Assembly (NCBI GenBank): GCA_910589035.1
Contig: CAJUSI010000031.1
Coordinates: forward strand, 1-58,884
DNA: 58,884 bases
Source of the DNA: an uncultured Acetatifactor sp.
GTDB lineage: Bacteria; Bacillota; Clostridia; Lachnospirales; Lachnospiraceae
Reading direction: 5' to 3'
The notes below the pieces were generated by a model, which saw only the letters and a program-made list of their open reading frames with translations, was not told where the DNA came from and did not search any database. Below, piece after piece: positions 32,163-41,857 of this stretch. How positions within the stretch are numbered: position 1 is the stretch's first letter; the number at the start of each line of letters is the position of its first letter. The translations under genes and the position numbers were made by a program.

Positions 32163-34574
32163 TCAGCTTCTCATCAGAGCGCCGTATTCCTCACCCAGCA
32201 GCTCCACGATTCTCTGAATGGCCGCATCCGTCATCTCGTCAGTCACATCCATCTCCCGGGAGGCAAGCTCAATGTTGAATGCCATGCTCTTCTTTGCAAT
32301 ACCCAGCTTCTCGCTCTCGAAGATATCGAAGAGCTGCACCTTTGACACCAGAGCGTCCGCCTGGCAGATTTTTCCGATGATATCGCCGCATTCCACCTTC
32401 TTATCCACGATCAGGGAGATATCCCTGCTGATTTTCGCATAGGGAGATTCCGGCACATAGTGTATCCCGTCCTTGAATTTCGTGCACAGGGCATCATAAT
32501 CCAGCTCCGCGAGAAAGATTTTGGTGTCCGCCTTCCTGTCCTTGGCGATGGCCAGGGAATCCACCACATCGTACCGAAGCTGCCCGAATGTGCCGATGAA
32601 TGTGCCGTCACAGTATACGAAGGCAGTTCTGCCCGGATGGAGATAGGGGACATTCCCCTTCTTATAGGTAAATGTCAGGTCATTATCCGCCGCAAGGGCT
32701 TCCAGCGTCTCCTTCATGGTGAAGAAGTCCTCCGCAGATCCCGTGTATCCCAGACAGAGAGTCTTCACCTCCCGGGGCGCTTCCGTCAGCGGCAGGCTCT
32801 TTGGCAGGTATACATTGGCAATCTCGAAGAATCTCAGATCCGTATGACCGTTCTTCAGATTGTTTTCAATAACCCTGACCATGGAAGGGGCCATGAAAGT
32901 CCGCATAATGCTCAGATTCTCCGTAATGGGATTCAGGATTTCCACCGCCCGCCTCTCCTTCGCATCTTCGGGAATCAGGAACTGATTGAACTCCTGTCCG
33001 GCAGTCATGGCGATGGTCTGGATCTCGAAACAGCCCTGGGAACAGAGAAATGTTTTAACGGCCAATTCCTTCCGCTGTGCCGCATTCATTCCGCCCCCGG
33101 TGACCAGCGCCTCGCTCAAGAAGGCAGGGACCACCTTGTCGTAGCCGTATTCCCGGATCACCTCCTCCGCAATATCCTGGTCCGTCTCAATATCCTCGCG
33201 GTAGCGGGGCACCGTCAAGGTCAATATGCCGTCCTCACATTTCACCCCGAAATTCAGGTTCTGCAGAATACGGACCATTTCTGTCTCCGGCACCTCTATG
33301 CCCAATATATAATTCACCTTTGCGGCCTCTACCCGGATGATACGCCGTTCGGTGGAAGCCCCTGCGCTCACATCGGAGTGAGTTGAACTCACCTTTGCCA
33401 CTCCCAGAGACTGAACCAGGTTCAAAGCCCTTGCCATACCGCATTCCACGGAATACTCGTCAATGCCTTTTTCAAACCTGGCTGCGGCATCGGAATGAAC
33501 CCCCAGTCCCCTGGCAGTCTTGCGGACGCTGTCCTTGCGGAACTTGGCGGACTCGAAGAGCACTTCCCTCGTCTTCTCCGTAATCTCGCTGTTTAAGCCT
33601 CCCATGACACCCGCCAGGCCCACAGCCTTATTTCTGTCACAGATCAAAAGGTTATTCGTATCCAGGATACGCTTTTTCCCGTCCAGCGTCACCAGTTCCT
33701 CTCCCTGAGCCGCCCGGCGGACCACGATGGAAGAGCCCTCCAGGGTATCCAGGTCAAAGGCATGCATGGGCTGGCCGATCTCCACCAGCACATAGTTGGT
33801 GATATCCACCATGGCGTTTATGGCATTATGCCCCACCGCGATGAGCCTGCGCTTCATCCACAGGGGAGACTCCATATACTGCACGTCATACACATAATGG
33901 GCCAGATATCTGGGGCAGAGATCCCTGTCGATCACATCCACGCTGATATCCTGATTTACGGTATCGTCGCAGGTGTAGCCCATGTCCGGCTCCTTCACCT
34001 CTTTCCCCAGGAAAGCCGCCACCTCCCTGGCGATGCCCAGCACTGACTGACAGTCCGGACGGTTGGCTGTGATGGAAATATCGAACACATAATCGTCCAG
34101 TTCCAGATACTCCCTGATATCCATGCCCACCGGCGCGTCGTCCTTCAGGATCATGATGCCGTTCACATCCGCGCCTGGATACCAGTCTTTGTCCAGGCAA
34201 AGCTCTGCCCCGGAGCAGAGCATGCCGTAGGACATCATGTCCTTCATCTTCCTGGGCGCGATCTCCAGACCGCCCGGCAGCTTCGCCCCCACCAGGCAGG
34301 CCGGAACCTTCGCCCCCTGAAACACATTGTCCGCCCCCGTAAGGATCAGGTGGTCATGCCCCTGCTCTCCGCAGTCGATATGGCAGATATAAAGGTGCGT
34401 TTCTTCGTACTTTTCGATGGAAGTGACCTGTCCCACATATATTTTCTCTATATTTTCTCCCAGATATGTGACCTCCTCCACCTCCAGCCCGGCGGAGAAC
34501 AGCTTCTCCTCCAGCTCCTTCGGCGTCACGTCGATATCCACATATTCCTTTAACCAGCTTAGCAATACTTTCAT
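32163..34574 (-). CDS. pheT: Phenylalanyl-tRNA synthetase beta subunit
   Basis: An 803-aa PheT, half of the alpha2-beta2 enzyme that charges tRNA-Phe. The N-terminal tRNA-binding OB domain (about 40-150) is followed by B3/B4 editing, B5 and a catalytic-like core, and ends in the ferredoxin-like anticodon-binding domain (YPAISRDI-type motif here SPYAKISRDISLIVD). The start MKVLLSWLKEYVDID has GAGGT upstream; a longer frame is rejected because the family always starts here. It follows pheS with 141 bases between them. Confidence 0.96.
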   Translation of the reverse strand: MKVLLSWLKEYVDIDVTPKELEEKLFSAGLEVEEVTYLGENIEKIYVGQVTSIEKYEETHLYICHIDCGEQGHDHLILTGADNVFQGAKVPACLVGAKLPGGLEIAPRKMKDMMSYGMLCSGAELCLDKDWYPGADVNGIMILKDDAPVGMDIREYLELDDYVFDISITANRPDCQSVLGIAREVAAFLGKEVKEPDMGYTCDDTVNQDISVDVIDRDLCPRYLAHYVYDVQYMESPLWMKRRLIAVGHNAINAMVDITNYVLVEIGQPMHAFDLDTLEGSSIVVRRAAQGEELVTLDGKKRILDTNNLLICDRNKAVGLAGVMGGLNSEITEKTREVLFESAKFRKDSVRKTARGLGVHSDAAARFEKGIDEYSVECGMARALNLVQSLGVAKVSSTHSDVSAGASTERRIIRVEAAKVNYILGIEVPETEMVRILQNLNFGVKCEDGILTLTVPRYREDIETDQDIAEEVIREYGYDKVVPAFLSEALVTGGGMNAAQRKELAVKTFLCSQGCFEIQTIAMTAGQEFNQFLIPEDAKERRAVEILNPITENLSIMRTFMAPSMVRVIENNLKNGHTDLRFFEIANVYLPKSLPLTEAPREVKTLCLGYTGSAEDFFTMKETLEALAADNDLTFTYKKGNVPYLHPGRTAFVYCDGTFIGTFGQLRYDVVDSLAIAKDRKADTKIFLAELDYDALCTKFKDGIHYVPESPYAKISRDISLIVDKKVECGDIIGKICQADALVSKVQLFDIFESEKLGIAKKSMAFNIELASREMDVTDEMTDAAIQRIVELLGEEYGALMRS

Positions 34575-34715
34575 GTATCTATACCTCCCTGCGCTTCCAT
34601 GCATGCACCGGTTACAATTCCTCACGATGCATGACACCGGAAGCCTGTTTTCAGATTCTATCAATTCGCAATTCCAGGAATTGGCTTCCCCTTGATCCAA
34701 GTACTATTTCATCCC

Positions 34716-35735
34716 TTACGCCTTAAACTGCTTCAGGAATTCCACATCGTTCTCAAACAGCTTTCCCATATGGTTGATGCCGTATTTCAGCATGGCGATG
34801 CGCTCGATGCCGATGCCGAAGGCCAGGCCCGAATAGCTTTCCGGGTCGATGCCGCAGTTCTCCAGAACCTTCCTGTTTACCACGCCGCCGCCCAGAACTT
34901 CAATCCAGCCGGTTCCCTTACAGAGCGGGCATCCCTTCCCGCCGCACTTGAAGCAGCTTACGTCCACCTCCACGGAGGGCTCCGTGAAAGGGAAATAGGA
35001 AGGCCGCAGCCTGGTCCTGGCCGCATCGGAGAACAGATTCTTCACGAACTCGTCAAGCATGCCCTGCAGGTCGCAGAGGGTGATATGCCTGTCCACCACC
35101 AGTCCCTCCATCTGGCTGAACATGGGGGAATGGGTGGCATCCGAGTCGGAGCGGAACACCCTGCCGGGCACCAGTACCTTGATGGGCGGCTTTTTGCTGT
35201 CCATGACCCGGATCTGCCCGGGCGAGGTGTGGGTCCGCAGAAGCAGATCTTCCGTGAGCCAGAAGGTATCCTGCATATCCCTGGAAGGGTGATCCTTCAG
35301 GACATTGAGCCGTGTAAAGTTATGATCGTCGTCCTCGATCTCCGGACCCTCGAAGATTTCAAAGCCCATGCCCGCGAACACATTGATGATTTCATTCTTT
35401 ACCGCGGTCAGGGGATGAAGATTCCCCACAGGACGCAGCTTCACCGGGACAGTCACGTCTATGGCCTCCCTCTCGTATTTCTGCTTCAGCTCAAAAGCCT
35501 CCACCTCAGCTTTCTTCTCGTCATATTTTTCCTGAACCCAGACCTTCACCTCGTTCACGAACTGGCCATAGGCTTTTTTCTCCTCCTTGGCCACCTCTTT
35601 AATGCCGTTCATAAGCTTCTGGACAGAACCGCCCTTGCCGAGATACTTCTTCCACACATCAGAGAGCTGCATCTCGGATTTGGCCGCTTCAATTTCGTCC
35701 AGGAACGCTTTTCTCAATTCGTCTGCATTGAACAT
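34716..35735 (-). CDS. pheS: Phenylalanyl-tRNA synthetase alpha subunit
   Basis: A 339-aa class II synthetase subunit carrying the catalytic site. An N-terminal coiled coil (1-90) precedes the core: motif 2 region VFRSDSDATHSPMFSQMEG, the Phe-binding patch SYFPFTEPSVEV, and motif 3 GLAFGIGIERIAML. A CxxC pair (CFKCGGKGC) near 255 is usual. AAAGGAG precedes the ATG. Expression is under a tRNA-Phe T-box leader. Confidence 0.96.
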   Translation of the reverse strand: MFNADELRKAFLDEIEAAKSEMQLSDVWKKYLGKGGSVQKLMNGIKEVAKEEKKAYGQFVNEVKVWVQEKYDEKKAEVEAFELKQKYEREAIDVTVPVKLRPVGNLHPLTAVKNEIINVFAGMGFEIFEGPEIEDDDHNFTRLNVLKDHPSRDMQDTFWLTEDLLLRTHTSPGQIRVMDSKKPPIKVLVPGRVFRSDSDATHSPMFSQMEGLVVDRHITLCDLQGMLDEFVKNLFSDAARTRLRPSYFPFTEPSVEVDVSCFKCGGKGCPLCKGTGWIEVLGGGVVNRKVLENCGIDPESYSGLAFGIGIERIAMLKYGINHMGKLFENDVEFLKQFKA

Positions 35736-35892
35736 GTCACTTATCTCCTTTACTAAAATATGTCACTCTGCGCCGCAAACGTATCGCTTCAGCTGCGGGC
35801 TTCCATTGCGTTTGCGTGCGTATCCCCCGGAGGATTTTATCATATGGCACCTTACTGATTCCAGGTCCGTCAGGAGACGGACTTTTCCATAA

Positions 35893-36147
35893 GGAAAAAA
35901 GTCCCCTCTGCGCCGAACGCAGAAGGGACGAATCATCGCGGTACCACCCTTTTTCATGTAAGAAGCCTTCCGGCTTCCCCATGCTCTCCTTCTCACTTTA
36001 ATGCAGTGACTACATCCTGCTTACTTTCTCACAGGAAGCTCCCATGCTGAAATTCACCAGACACCCCCCGCCGGATGCTTCCAGCCAGGGCATCCTTCTC
36101 TTTTGACGGGAAATTGTATCGGCTACTGACACATTTTCATTGCTGAT
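35893..36147 (-). promoter_or_regulatory. T-box riboswitch (tRNA-Phe) of pheST
   Basis: The leader has the T-box hallmark GGGTGGTACCGCG (35,949-35,937) in the antiterminator, then a terminator (stem arms near 35,901-35,911 and 35,918-35,929 with a T-run after). In Stem I the specifier loop GAATTTCAGC holds TTC at 36,049-36,051, a Phe codon, which agrees with the downstream genes. Uncharged tRNA-Phe would bind and allow read-through. Confidence 0.93.
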
Positions 36148-36153
36148 GGAGGT

Positions 36154-36182
36154 AGTATATCACTATTTAATTGTGAATGCAA
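36154..36182 (-). promoter_or_regulatory. Promoter of pheST
   Basis: On the minus strand TTGCAT (36,177-36,182) and TATACT (36,154-36,159) are 17 bases apart, placing the start a few bases upstream of the T-box Stem I. Confidence 0.75.
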
Positions 36183-36278
36183 GTATAAAATTCATTCTGC
36201 ACACAGCATTCTGCACATGGAAGTATGAATACCCTCTGAGCACTGTTTACCCGCGGGAACAATGTCATCTTCCCGGCT

Positions 36279-38813
36279 TTAAAAGCAATGCCTCCCGGCT
36301 GCCACCCGCTCTTCCCTCCCGTCTGGAAGGACAATCAGCGCACTGGCATTGGCCGGAATGGCAAATTCATAGACGAAGCCTTCCCCTTCCCGCCGCCAGC
36401 CGCTCTCAATGTCCCCCACCGGCGAATGATACACCGCCTTTGCATCCTCCAGCATGCCCCAGGGCTGGGGCTGGATCCGAATCTCCCCATCCGTCAAATG
36501 GATCCCGCACACTCCCTCGAACAGCCATCCCGTCACCGCCCCCTTGGAATAATGGTTCAGGGAAGCGGTGGGCACGCCCTTTTCGTCGATTCCGTCCCAG
36601 TTCTCCCAGATGGTGGTGGCGCCCTTTTTCACCTGGTAGAGCCACCCCGGCATGGTGTCCTGGAGCAGCAGCCTGTAAGCGGCTTCCACATATCCGTAAT
36701 CCGCAAGCACCGGGCACAGCCAGGGCGTGGAGAGGAACCCGGTATTCAAGTGATAGCCGCATTTGCGCACCAGGCCCTCCAAATCCTCCGCCGCCCGGCG
36801 CTTCTCCTCCTCCGTCAGCAGATCAAAGGCGATCGCCCTGACATACTCCGCCTGCCTGTCAGAACAGATCCTGCCGTCCTGTGTGGCCATACAGCGGAAC
36901 GCCTTTCCGGCCTTCTCCGAAATATCGTCATAGCGTATGGAATCATCCGTTTTCCCGAGAATTCCCGCGATCTCCGCAAGCATCTGTCCGGAACGGGCAA
37001 AATACGCTGTGGCCACCTTCCCCTGGGGCGTCCGCATGGCCGAAGTGCTGTCCACGTCCGGCTCGCACCACTCTCCGTAATCCACCCCTGTCTCGATGGC
37101 ATAGGCCCGGTAAGGATTCTGCTCCATGCCCTCCGGGGCGTCTTCTGCCTTGTTTTTCGCCCGCCCTTCCAGGAAAGAATACCACTTCTGCATCATCCCG
37201 TAATTTTCCTCCAGGATCCGCGGATCCCCGTACCTTTTGTAAAGCACATAGGGCACGATGATGCAGGCGTCGCCCCAGCCCACGGAACCGGCCAGCAGCC
37301 CTGAAAAGAAGCCGGGGGTATTGTTCCTGGGGGAAATGTTGCATACCTTCCCGTCCTCATGCTGGGTCAGACGGCACTCCCCAAGCCATTTGCGGATCAC
37401 AGGATAGCAGTCCGCCAGATACAGCCCTGTAGGCGCGAAGACGCCCATATCCCCTGTCCACGCCGCCCGCTCCCTGGTGGGGCAGTCCGTGGGCACATCG
37501 CAGAAATTGGACTTCAGGCTCCAGATGCTGTTGCGCACCAGCCGGTTCACATCGGCATCGGAGCAGGTGAAGCTCCCCAGCTCCTGCATCTTCGAGTACA
37601 CCGCAATGGCGGTAAATTCTGCGTCACGCAAGTCCATGTCCGTCTCCACCTTTGCATAGCGGAATCCCCAGATGGTGAACCTGGCCTTGTATTCGTTCAG
37701 ACCCTCCTTACAGGTGTAGACCACCTGCTGCCTGGTACCGCCCTCCTTGTGGCGTTTGCGGTCCTGGAAATTCTCCTGGGTGAAATTACCGTTCTCGTCC
37801 AGGGTCTCCCCGTGGGTCAGCACGATCTTCTGCCCGGCATGGGCATGTAAGCGGAAAGAGATATATCCCGCAAGATTCTGGCCGTAGTCGATCACCGTCT
37901 CCCCGTTGGGCGTTCCGATCAGCTTTCCCGGGAAGCGCTCCATCTCCGCGATGGGCATGCAGTTGGAGCAGGCAAACGTCTCCACGCCGAAGTCCTCCAC
38001 CTTCACCCCGTGATAATCGGTGATGTCCTCCATTCGGGCGTCCACCACTTCCCCCTGCTGCATATCGTTCTCCCGAATGGGCCCTGATTGGGAGGCCGTC
38101 CAGCTTTCATCGGAAATACATACAATCTTTTTATCGATCTCCAGCTGGAAGAACAGCGCCACATCCGTCCCGTAAAGGTTGCGGTCCCCGTCCACGCCCG
38201 ACACGCTCCGATACCACCCGTCCCCCAGGACGACCTGAGCCAGGTTCTCCCCGTCCTGGATCAGATCCGTGACATCGTAGGTCTGGTATGCCACTCTTTT
38301 GTCATAATTATTGCAGCCGGGAGCCAGCACGAAATCTCCCACGCGCTTTCCGTTGAGGTACACCTCATAGAGGCCGTGGCAGGTGACGTAGAGCCTGGCC
38401 GATTTCCCTTTTGCGGCCTGAAAGCTCTTTTTCAGATAGCTTGCGGGTTTATGGATATCCGGGTCGCAGACAAGCTCCGGATTGATCCATTTCGCCTGAA
38501 AGTGAGACTTATCCAAAATCCCTGTCTCGAAGAAAGCAGGCTCGCTCCACGCGCCCTCCCGCCCCTCCTCATCCCAGAGCCGCACGCGCCAGCTAATGCG
38601 CTGCCTGCCCGGCGCTTCCTTCTCCAAAAAGGCATGCATCTGTGCGCCGGAGACCCTGCCGCTGTCCCACCAGGGATTGCCGTCTGCTGTCGCCTGAATC
38701 TCATAGGCCGTCTGGGCGATGCCGTCCTGGCAGGTCCAGGACAAATAAGGCTTGGCGATATCTATTCCGATTGGATTGTTCAAATGTTCCGTCTTTAAAT
38801 TGATGGCTCTCAT
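36279..38813 (-). CDS. GH78 alpha-L-rhamnosidase
   Basis: An 844-aa protein with the multi-domain build of GH78: N-terminal beta-sandwich domains (1-430, with the YEVYLNGKRVGDFVLAPG patch of the rhamnose-binding domain), an (alpha/alpha)6 barrel, and a C-terminal beta-sandwich. The catalytic signature DCPTRERAAWTGDMG is at about 441-455 with the essential acidic residues, and TTIWENWDGID follows near 735-745. It releases terminal L-rhamnose from plant glycosides or polymers. No signal peptide is present, so substrate must be imported. Its ATG overlaps the GH43 stop by four bases. Confidence 0.9.
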   Translation of the reverse strand: MRAINLKTEHLNNPIGIDIAKPYLSWTCQDGIAQTAYEIQATADGNPWWDSGRVSGAQMHAFLEKEAPGRQRISWRVRLWDEEGREGAWSEPAFFETGILDKSHFQAKWINPELVCDPDIHKPASYLKKSFQAAKGKSARLYVTCHGLYEVYLNGKRVGDFVLAPGCNNYDKRVAYQTYDVTDLIQDGENLAQVVLGDGWYRSVSGVDGDRNLYGTDVALFFQLEIDKKIVCISDESWTASQSGPIRENDMQQGEVVDARMEDITDYHGVKVEDFGVETFACSNCMPIAEMERFPGKLIGTPNGETVIDYGQNLAGYISFRLHAHAGQKIVLTHGETLDENGNFTQENFQDRKRHKEGGTRQQVVYTCKEGLNEYKARFTIWGFRYAKVETDMDLRDAEFTAIAVYSKMQELGSFTCSDADVNRLVRNSIWSLKSNFCDVPTDCPTRERAAWTGDMGVFAPTGLYLADCYPVIRKWLGECRLTQHEDGKVCNISPRNNTPGFFSGLLAGSVGWGDACIIVPYVLYKRYGDPRILEENYGMMQKWYSFLEGRAKNKAEDAPEGMEQNPYRAYAIETGVDYGEWCEPDVDSTSAMRTPQGKVATAYFARSGQMLAEIAGILGKTDDSIRYDDISEKAGKAFRCMATQDGRICSDRQAEYVRAIAFDLLTEEEKRRAAEDLEGLVRKCGYHLNTGFLSTPWLCPVLADYGYVEAAYRLLLQDTMPGWLYQVKKGATTIWENWDGIDEKGVPTASLNHYSKGAVTGWLFEGVCGIHLTDGEIRIQPQPWGMLEDAKAVYHSPVGDIESGWRREGEGFVYEFAIPANASALIVLPDGREERVAAGRHCF

Positions 38814-40630
38814 AATCTTGTCACCTTTCCGTGGGTAATCCCGTTTTCGTTAAAGGCATCCACGCGCACATAATAATCCTGGGCTTTCACCAGCGCGCCG
38901 ATTCTCTTGTGCGTCAGTTCGCCCTCGTCTTTATAGATCTGATAGCTGTGGTACAGCTTATCCTCCCTATGCCCCCATAAAATATTGTAGCCTGCGGCAT
39001 CCGCCCTGTTCTCAATCTCCGCAAGCAGATCCAGGCGGTCGACGCTTCTGCGCACGCTGTACGCGGGGGCCTGGGGCTTTTCGCCGTGGCCCATGCCGAA
39101 TATCCGCAGGCCGGAAATGCAGGGCGCCACATCATAGGGAATCTGCAGGATCGTCAGCTTCACGAAGCGCGCCCGGATGCCCTCCTCCCGGACGATCAGG
39201 TCGTGGGGCAGATCCGTGGCGGCCTGGGATTTGTCCTCTATCACAAAATACTCTTTTCCGTCCCGGGATCCCTCCAGGAGGTAGCGGGTGGTGAGATCGC
39301 GCTCCTCGATGTACCTGGGCTGTGTCAGGGAGCCCCGGATTTCCCCCGGGGACTTGATGGGAAGGTCGTCGTCCGCAAAGTTGATCTGGATCGCCCGGAC
39401 ATCCATCTCTTTTTCCAGATCCGCTTCGATCCACTGTCCGCTTCCGGCGGAGGCCGCCCGCCACCAGGTCCTGGAATCCTCATTGACGGCCAGGCCGGGG
39501 GCGCTGCCCTCTGCGCAGGAGGAAGCCGTCACGGGCTTTTTGTAGTTCAGCAGATACCACTGGGGCTCCCGCCAGGGATCGTCGCCGCCCTCTTCGCTCA
39601 CCGCTATGGGCCAGTCGCCGTAATTCTGGTTGCAGAAAAGCTCACCGTCCCTGTCAAAGCCCGCGGGCCAGATGCCCACCCGCCGTTCGAACTGGTGGTT
39701 GACGCTGATGCGCATGGTGGAGGTATGCCACAGGGTTCCGTTCCGGTCCCGCATGGTGGAGCCGTGCCCGGCCCCAGGCATGAAGCCCCCGGGATGATAG
39801 GAGAAGGGGTTGTTGGCGGCCAGGGTGAAGGGCCCCAGGGGGGAATCCCCTACGTATACGCCGTCTGCGTAGACATTGTACTCCGCCCCGGGACAGGCGT
39901 ACTGCAGATAGTATTTTCCATCGTGCTTGTCCATCCATGCCCCTTCTATGAAAGGCCTGCGGGTGAACATTCCCCGAATCTGGGGAAGCAGGTGCCCCGG
40001 AACCTGGTCGGCAGGCATGCCGCTCTGCTTTAAGAATCCCTGGAACATCCGCTCCACTTCCTCCTCGTCCCGGGGGAATTCGCAGTTGTCCACGCCCATG
40101 CGCTCATACCCTCTCTCGTAGCCGTCCCCGTCAATCAGGGCGATCCGCTCCGTTTTCGGCAGCATGGTCTCCGGCTCCAGCCCCACGCCCCATACCGGGG
40201 TAATGTTGGAACAGCCCCAGTAAAAGTAGATCCGGCCGTCGTCGTCGAAAAACAGGTTGGGATCCCAGAAGTCGAATGTTCCGGGAATCTCCTCATAAGG
40301 ACCGTTCACAATATCCTTTGTCCGGTAATAATTGCAGTTCTCGCCCTTTTTGGAGGCGGAGAAATAGACATACTCCCCGCATACGCGCACGTCCGGGGCA
40401 TAGTCGTACAGCGGCAGGTTGTCCGGCAGCCTGTGGGCCTCCCAGTTCACCATATCCCCGGATACCCACACGCTCAGGTTCATGGAGGCGAAGATGTAAT
40501 ATTTTCCCTGAAACAGTATCATGGACGGATCCGCCGCTTCCCTGTCGATCTGCAGTCTGCCCCGGGATCTGGGATCCATGTTGAACTGATACCGGTAGGG
40601 GACATTGATTGGGTTACAGTAGTATTTCAT
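38810..40630 (-). CDS. GH43-type glycosidase with discoidin-like C-terminal domains
   Basis: A 606-aa protein with a five-bladed propeller catalytic domain (1-345): first acid in REAADPSMILFQGKYY, second in FDFWDPNLFF, third in RRPFIEGAWMDKHDGKYYLQ. A discoidin/CBM32-like sandwich (365-520, SRTWWRAASAGSGQWIEADL) and a fibronectin-III-like end (530-606) follow. GH43 relatives remove arabinose, xylose or galactose. No signal peptide, so cytoplasmic. It has AGGAGG and is coupled to the GH78 gene. Confidence 0.82.
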   Translation of the reverse strand: MKYYCNPINVPYRYQFNMDPRSRGRLQIDREAADPSMILFQGKYYIFASMNLSVWVSGDMVNWEAHRLPDNLPLYDYAPDVRVCGEYVYFSASKKGENCNYYRTKDIVNGPYEEIPGTFDFWDPNLFFDDDGRIYFYWGCSNITPVWGVGLEPETMLPKTERIALIDGDGYERGYERMGVDNCEFPRDEEEVERMFQGFLKQSGMPADQVPGHLLPQIRGMFTRRPFIEGAWMDKHDGKYYLQYACPGAEYNVYADGVYVGDSPLGPFTLAANNPFSYHPGGFMPGAGHGSTMRDRNGTLWHTSTMRISVNHQFERRVGIWPAGFDRDGELFCNQNYGDWPIAVSEEGGDDPWREPQWYLLNYKKPVTASSCAEGSAPGLAVNEDSRTWWRAASAGSGQWIEADLEKEMDVRAIQINFADDDLPIKSPGEIRGSLTQPRYIEERDLTTRYLLEGSRDGKEYFVIEDKSQAATDLPHDLIVREEGIRARFVKLTILQIPYDVAPCISGLRIFGMGHGEKPQAPAYSVRRSVDRLDLLAEIENRADAAGYNILWGHREDKLYHSYQIYKDEGELTHKRIGALVKAQDYYVRVDAFNENGITHGKVTRL

Positions 40631-40798
40631 AGGCTTTCCTCCTAATTTAAATCGCTTCGCGATAGCTCTAAAGGGTAAAGTCGCTTCGACACAGGTTCCC
40701 GAAGCTTTCCGGCGAAATCGGTCACGGGGAAGTTCCGGATGCCTGCCTTACCTGCGGCAGCAGACTGCATATATGTCGTAATTTTATTGCCTGGAATC

Positions 40799-41647
40799 CT
40801 ATAGGAAACGGTTTAAGAATTCGGCGCTCAGCTGCAGGGACTTGATTGGCGACTTGTCCGCCCAGTTTTTGTGGCTCTCCAGAATCACCGCATCCACCTC
40901 CGCCGCCAATGCCTGTTCCATCAGGCTCTCCAGGTCCATGTTCCCGTAGCCCAGTTCCATGCTGTCGGATTTGAGGATCGGCGTCATGGACGGCCCGGAC
41001 AGGCGGGTCCCTCTGTCGTTGATATGATAGAGCCTCATGCGCCTCCCCAACCTTTTCATCAGCGCCAGCGCCGACACCCCCGCCTCCGTGGGCCAGTAGG
41101 AATCCAGCTCAAAATTGACACATGTGTCATCTGTGTTTTCTATGAGATAGTCGTAGGCCGTCATTTTCTGGTCTACTTTCCGAAATTCACAGTTGTGGTT
41201 GTGATACAAAAGCTGTATTCCCGCCTTTTTCAGGATCTCTCCTGAGGCATTCAGGTCATCTGCAAGCCCCTTCACCGCCTCACGGTCGGAATAGTCAAAG
41301 CGGTACATGCCGGTGACCACGATTTTGTCCGTGCCGAATTTCCGCGCCTCCCCGATCACGGCGTCCGGATCGCGCCTGATGCTTCCAAGATCCTCATGGA
41401 CGCTTACCACCGCCAGGCCCGCCTCGCGCATGAGCCCGCTCCAGTCGAAGCTTCCGCCTTTTCCCACCGGCATTCCCGCTGCCTTTGTCATGGCACGGAC
41501 CAGGAATGAGGTCGGCTTGATCATGAATCCGTTCAGCTCGATGCCGTCATAGCCTGCATTTTTGATTGCCTGTAATGTCTCTTTTGCCTGTGCTTCATTT
41601 TTGGTGACAGTTCCCAGCATAATCTGCTGCACCGCTTTTTTCGCCAT
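40799..41647 (-). CDS. Sugar-phosphate isomerase/epimerase-type TIM barrel
   Basis: A 282-aa AP-endonuclease-2 (IolE/IolI-like) TIM-barrel protein. The barrel shows LGTVTKNEAQAKETL, GYDGIELNG, YHNHNCEF (metal His/Asn/Glu), NFELDSYW, and a C-terminal VDAVILESHKNW. Members isomerise or epimerise sugars and inositols, and some act on 3-keto sugars with Gfo/Idh partners. AGGAG precedes the ATG. It lies between the GH1 and GH43 genes, in the same direction. Confidence 0.85.
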   Translation of the reverse strand: MAKKAVQQIMLGTVTKNEAQAKETLQAIKNAGYDGIELNGFMIKPTSFLVRAMTKAAGMPVGKGGSFDWSGLMREAGLAVVSVHEDLGSIRRDPDAVIGEARKFGTDKIVVTGMYRFDYSDREAVKGLADDLNASGEILKKAGIQLLYHNHNCEFRKVDQKMTAYDYLIENTDDTCVNFELDSYWPTEAGVSALALMKRLGRRMRLYHINDRGTRLSGPSMTPILKSDSMELGYGNMDLESLMEQALAAEVDAVILESHKNWADKSPIKSLQLSAEFLNRFL

Positions 41648-41674
41648 AAACCTATACTCCTGATTCTATATATT

Positions 41675-41850
41675 CACACTTTCCGCCATGCCGCCTACGG
41701 CAGCACAAACAATCCGTGAGAAAAACGCTGCTCTTGCGTTTTTCCGTGTGAGATTTAGAATTTCTCAGGCGATGTACTTTGGCGTCTTGGAAATTCTTCT
41801 CACACTTCCCATCCTGCCGGCGTAGCCGGCACAAACAATTAATGAACTGG
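41675..41850. repeat. Structured intergenic repeat region (REP-like)
   Basis: Two related blocks (41,675-41,720 and 41,801-41,850) share CACACTT, a palindromic GC core (TGCCG-type then TGCCGGC-TAC-GCCGGCA) and GCACAAACAAT. Between them lie two further inverted repeats: AAAAACGC/GCGTTTTT (41,721-41,728 and 41,736-41,743) and AGAATTTC/GAAATTCT (41,757-41,764 and 41,790-41,797). It fills the gap between the TIM-barrel and GH1 genes and could be a REP/BIME-type element or a processing site. Confidence 0.55.
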
Positions 41851-41857
41851 TGCAAGT

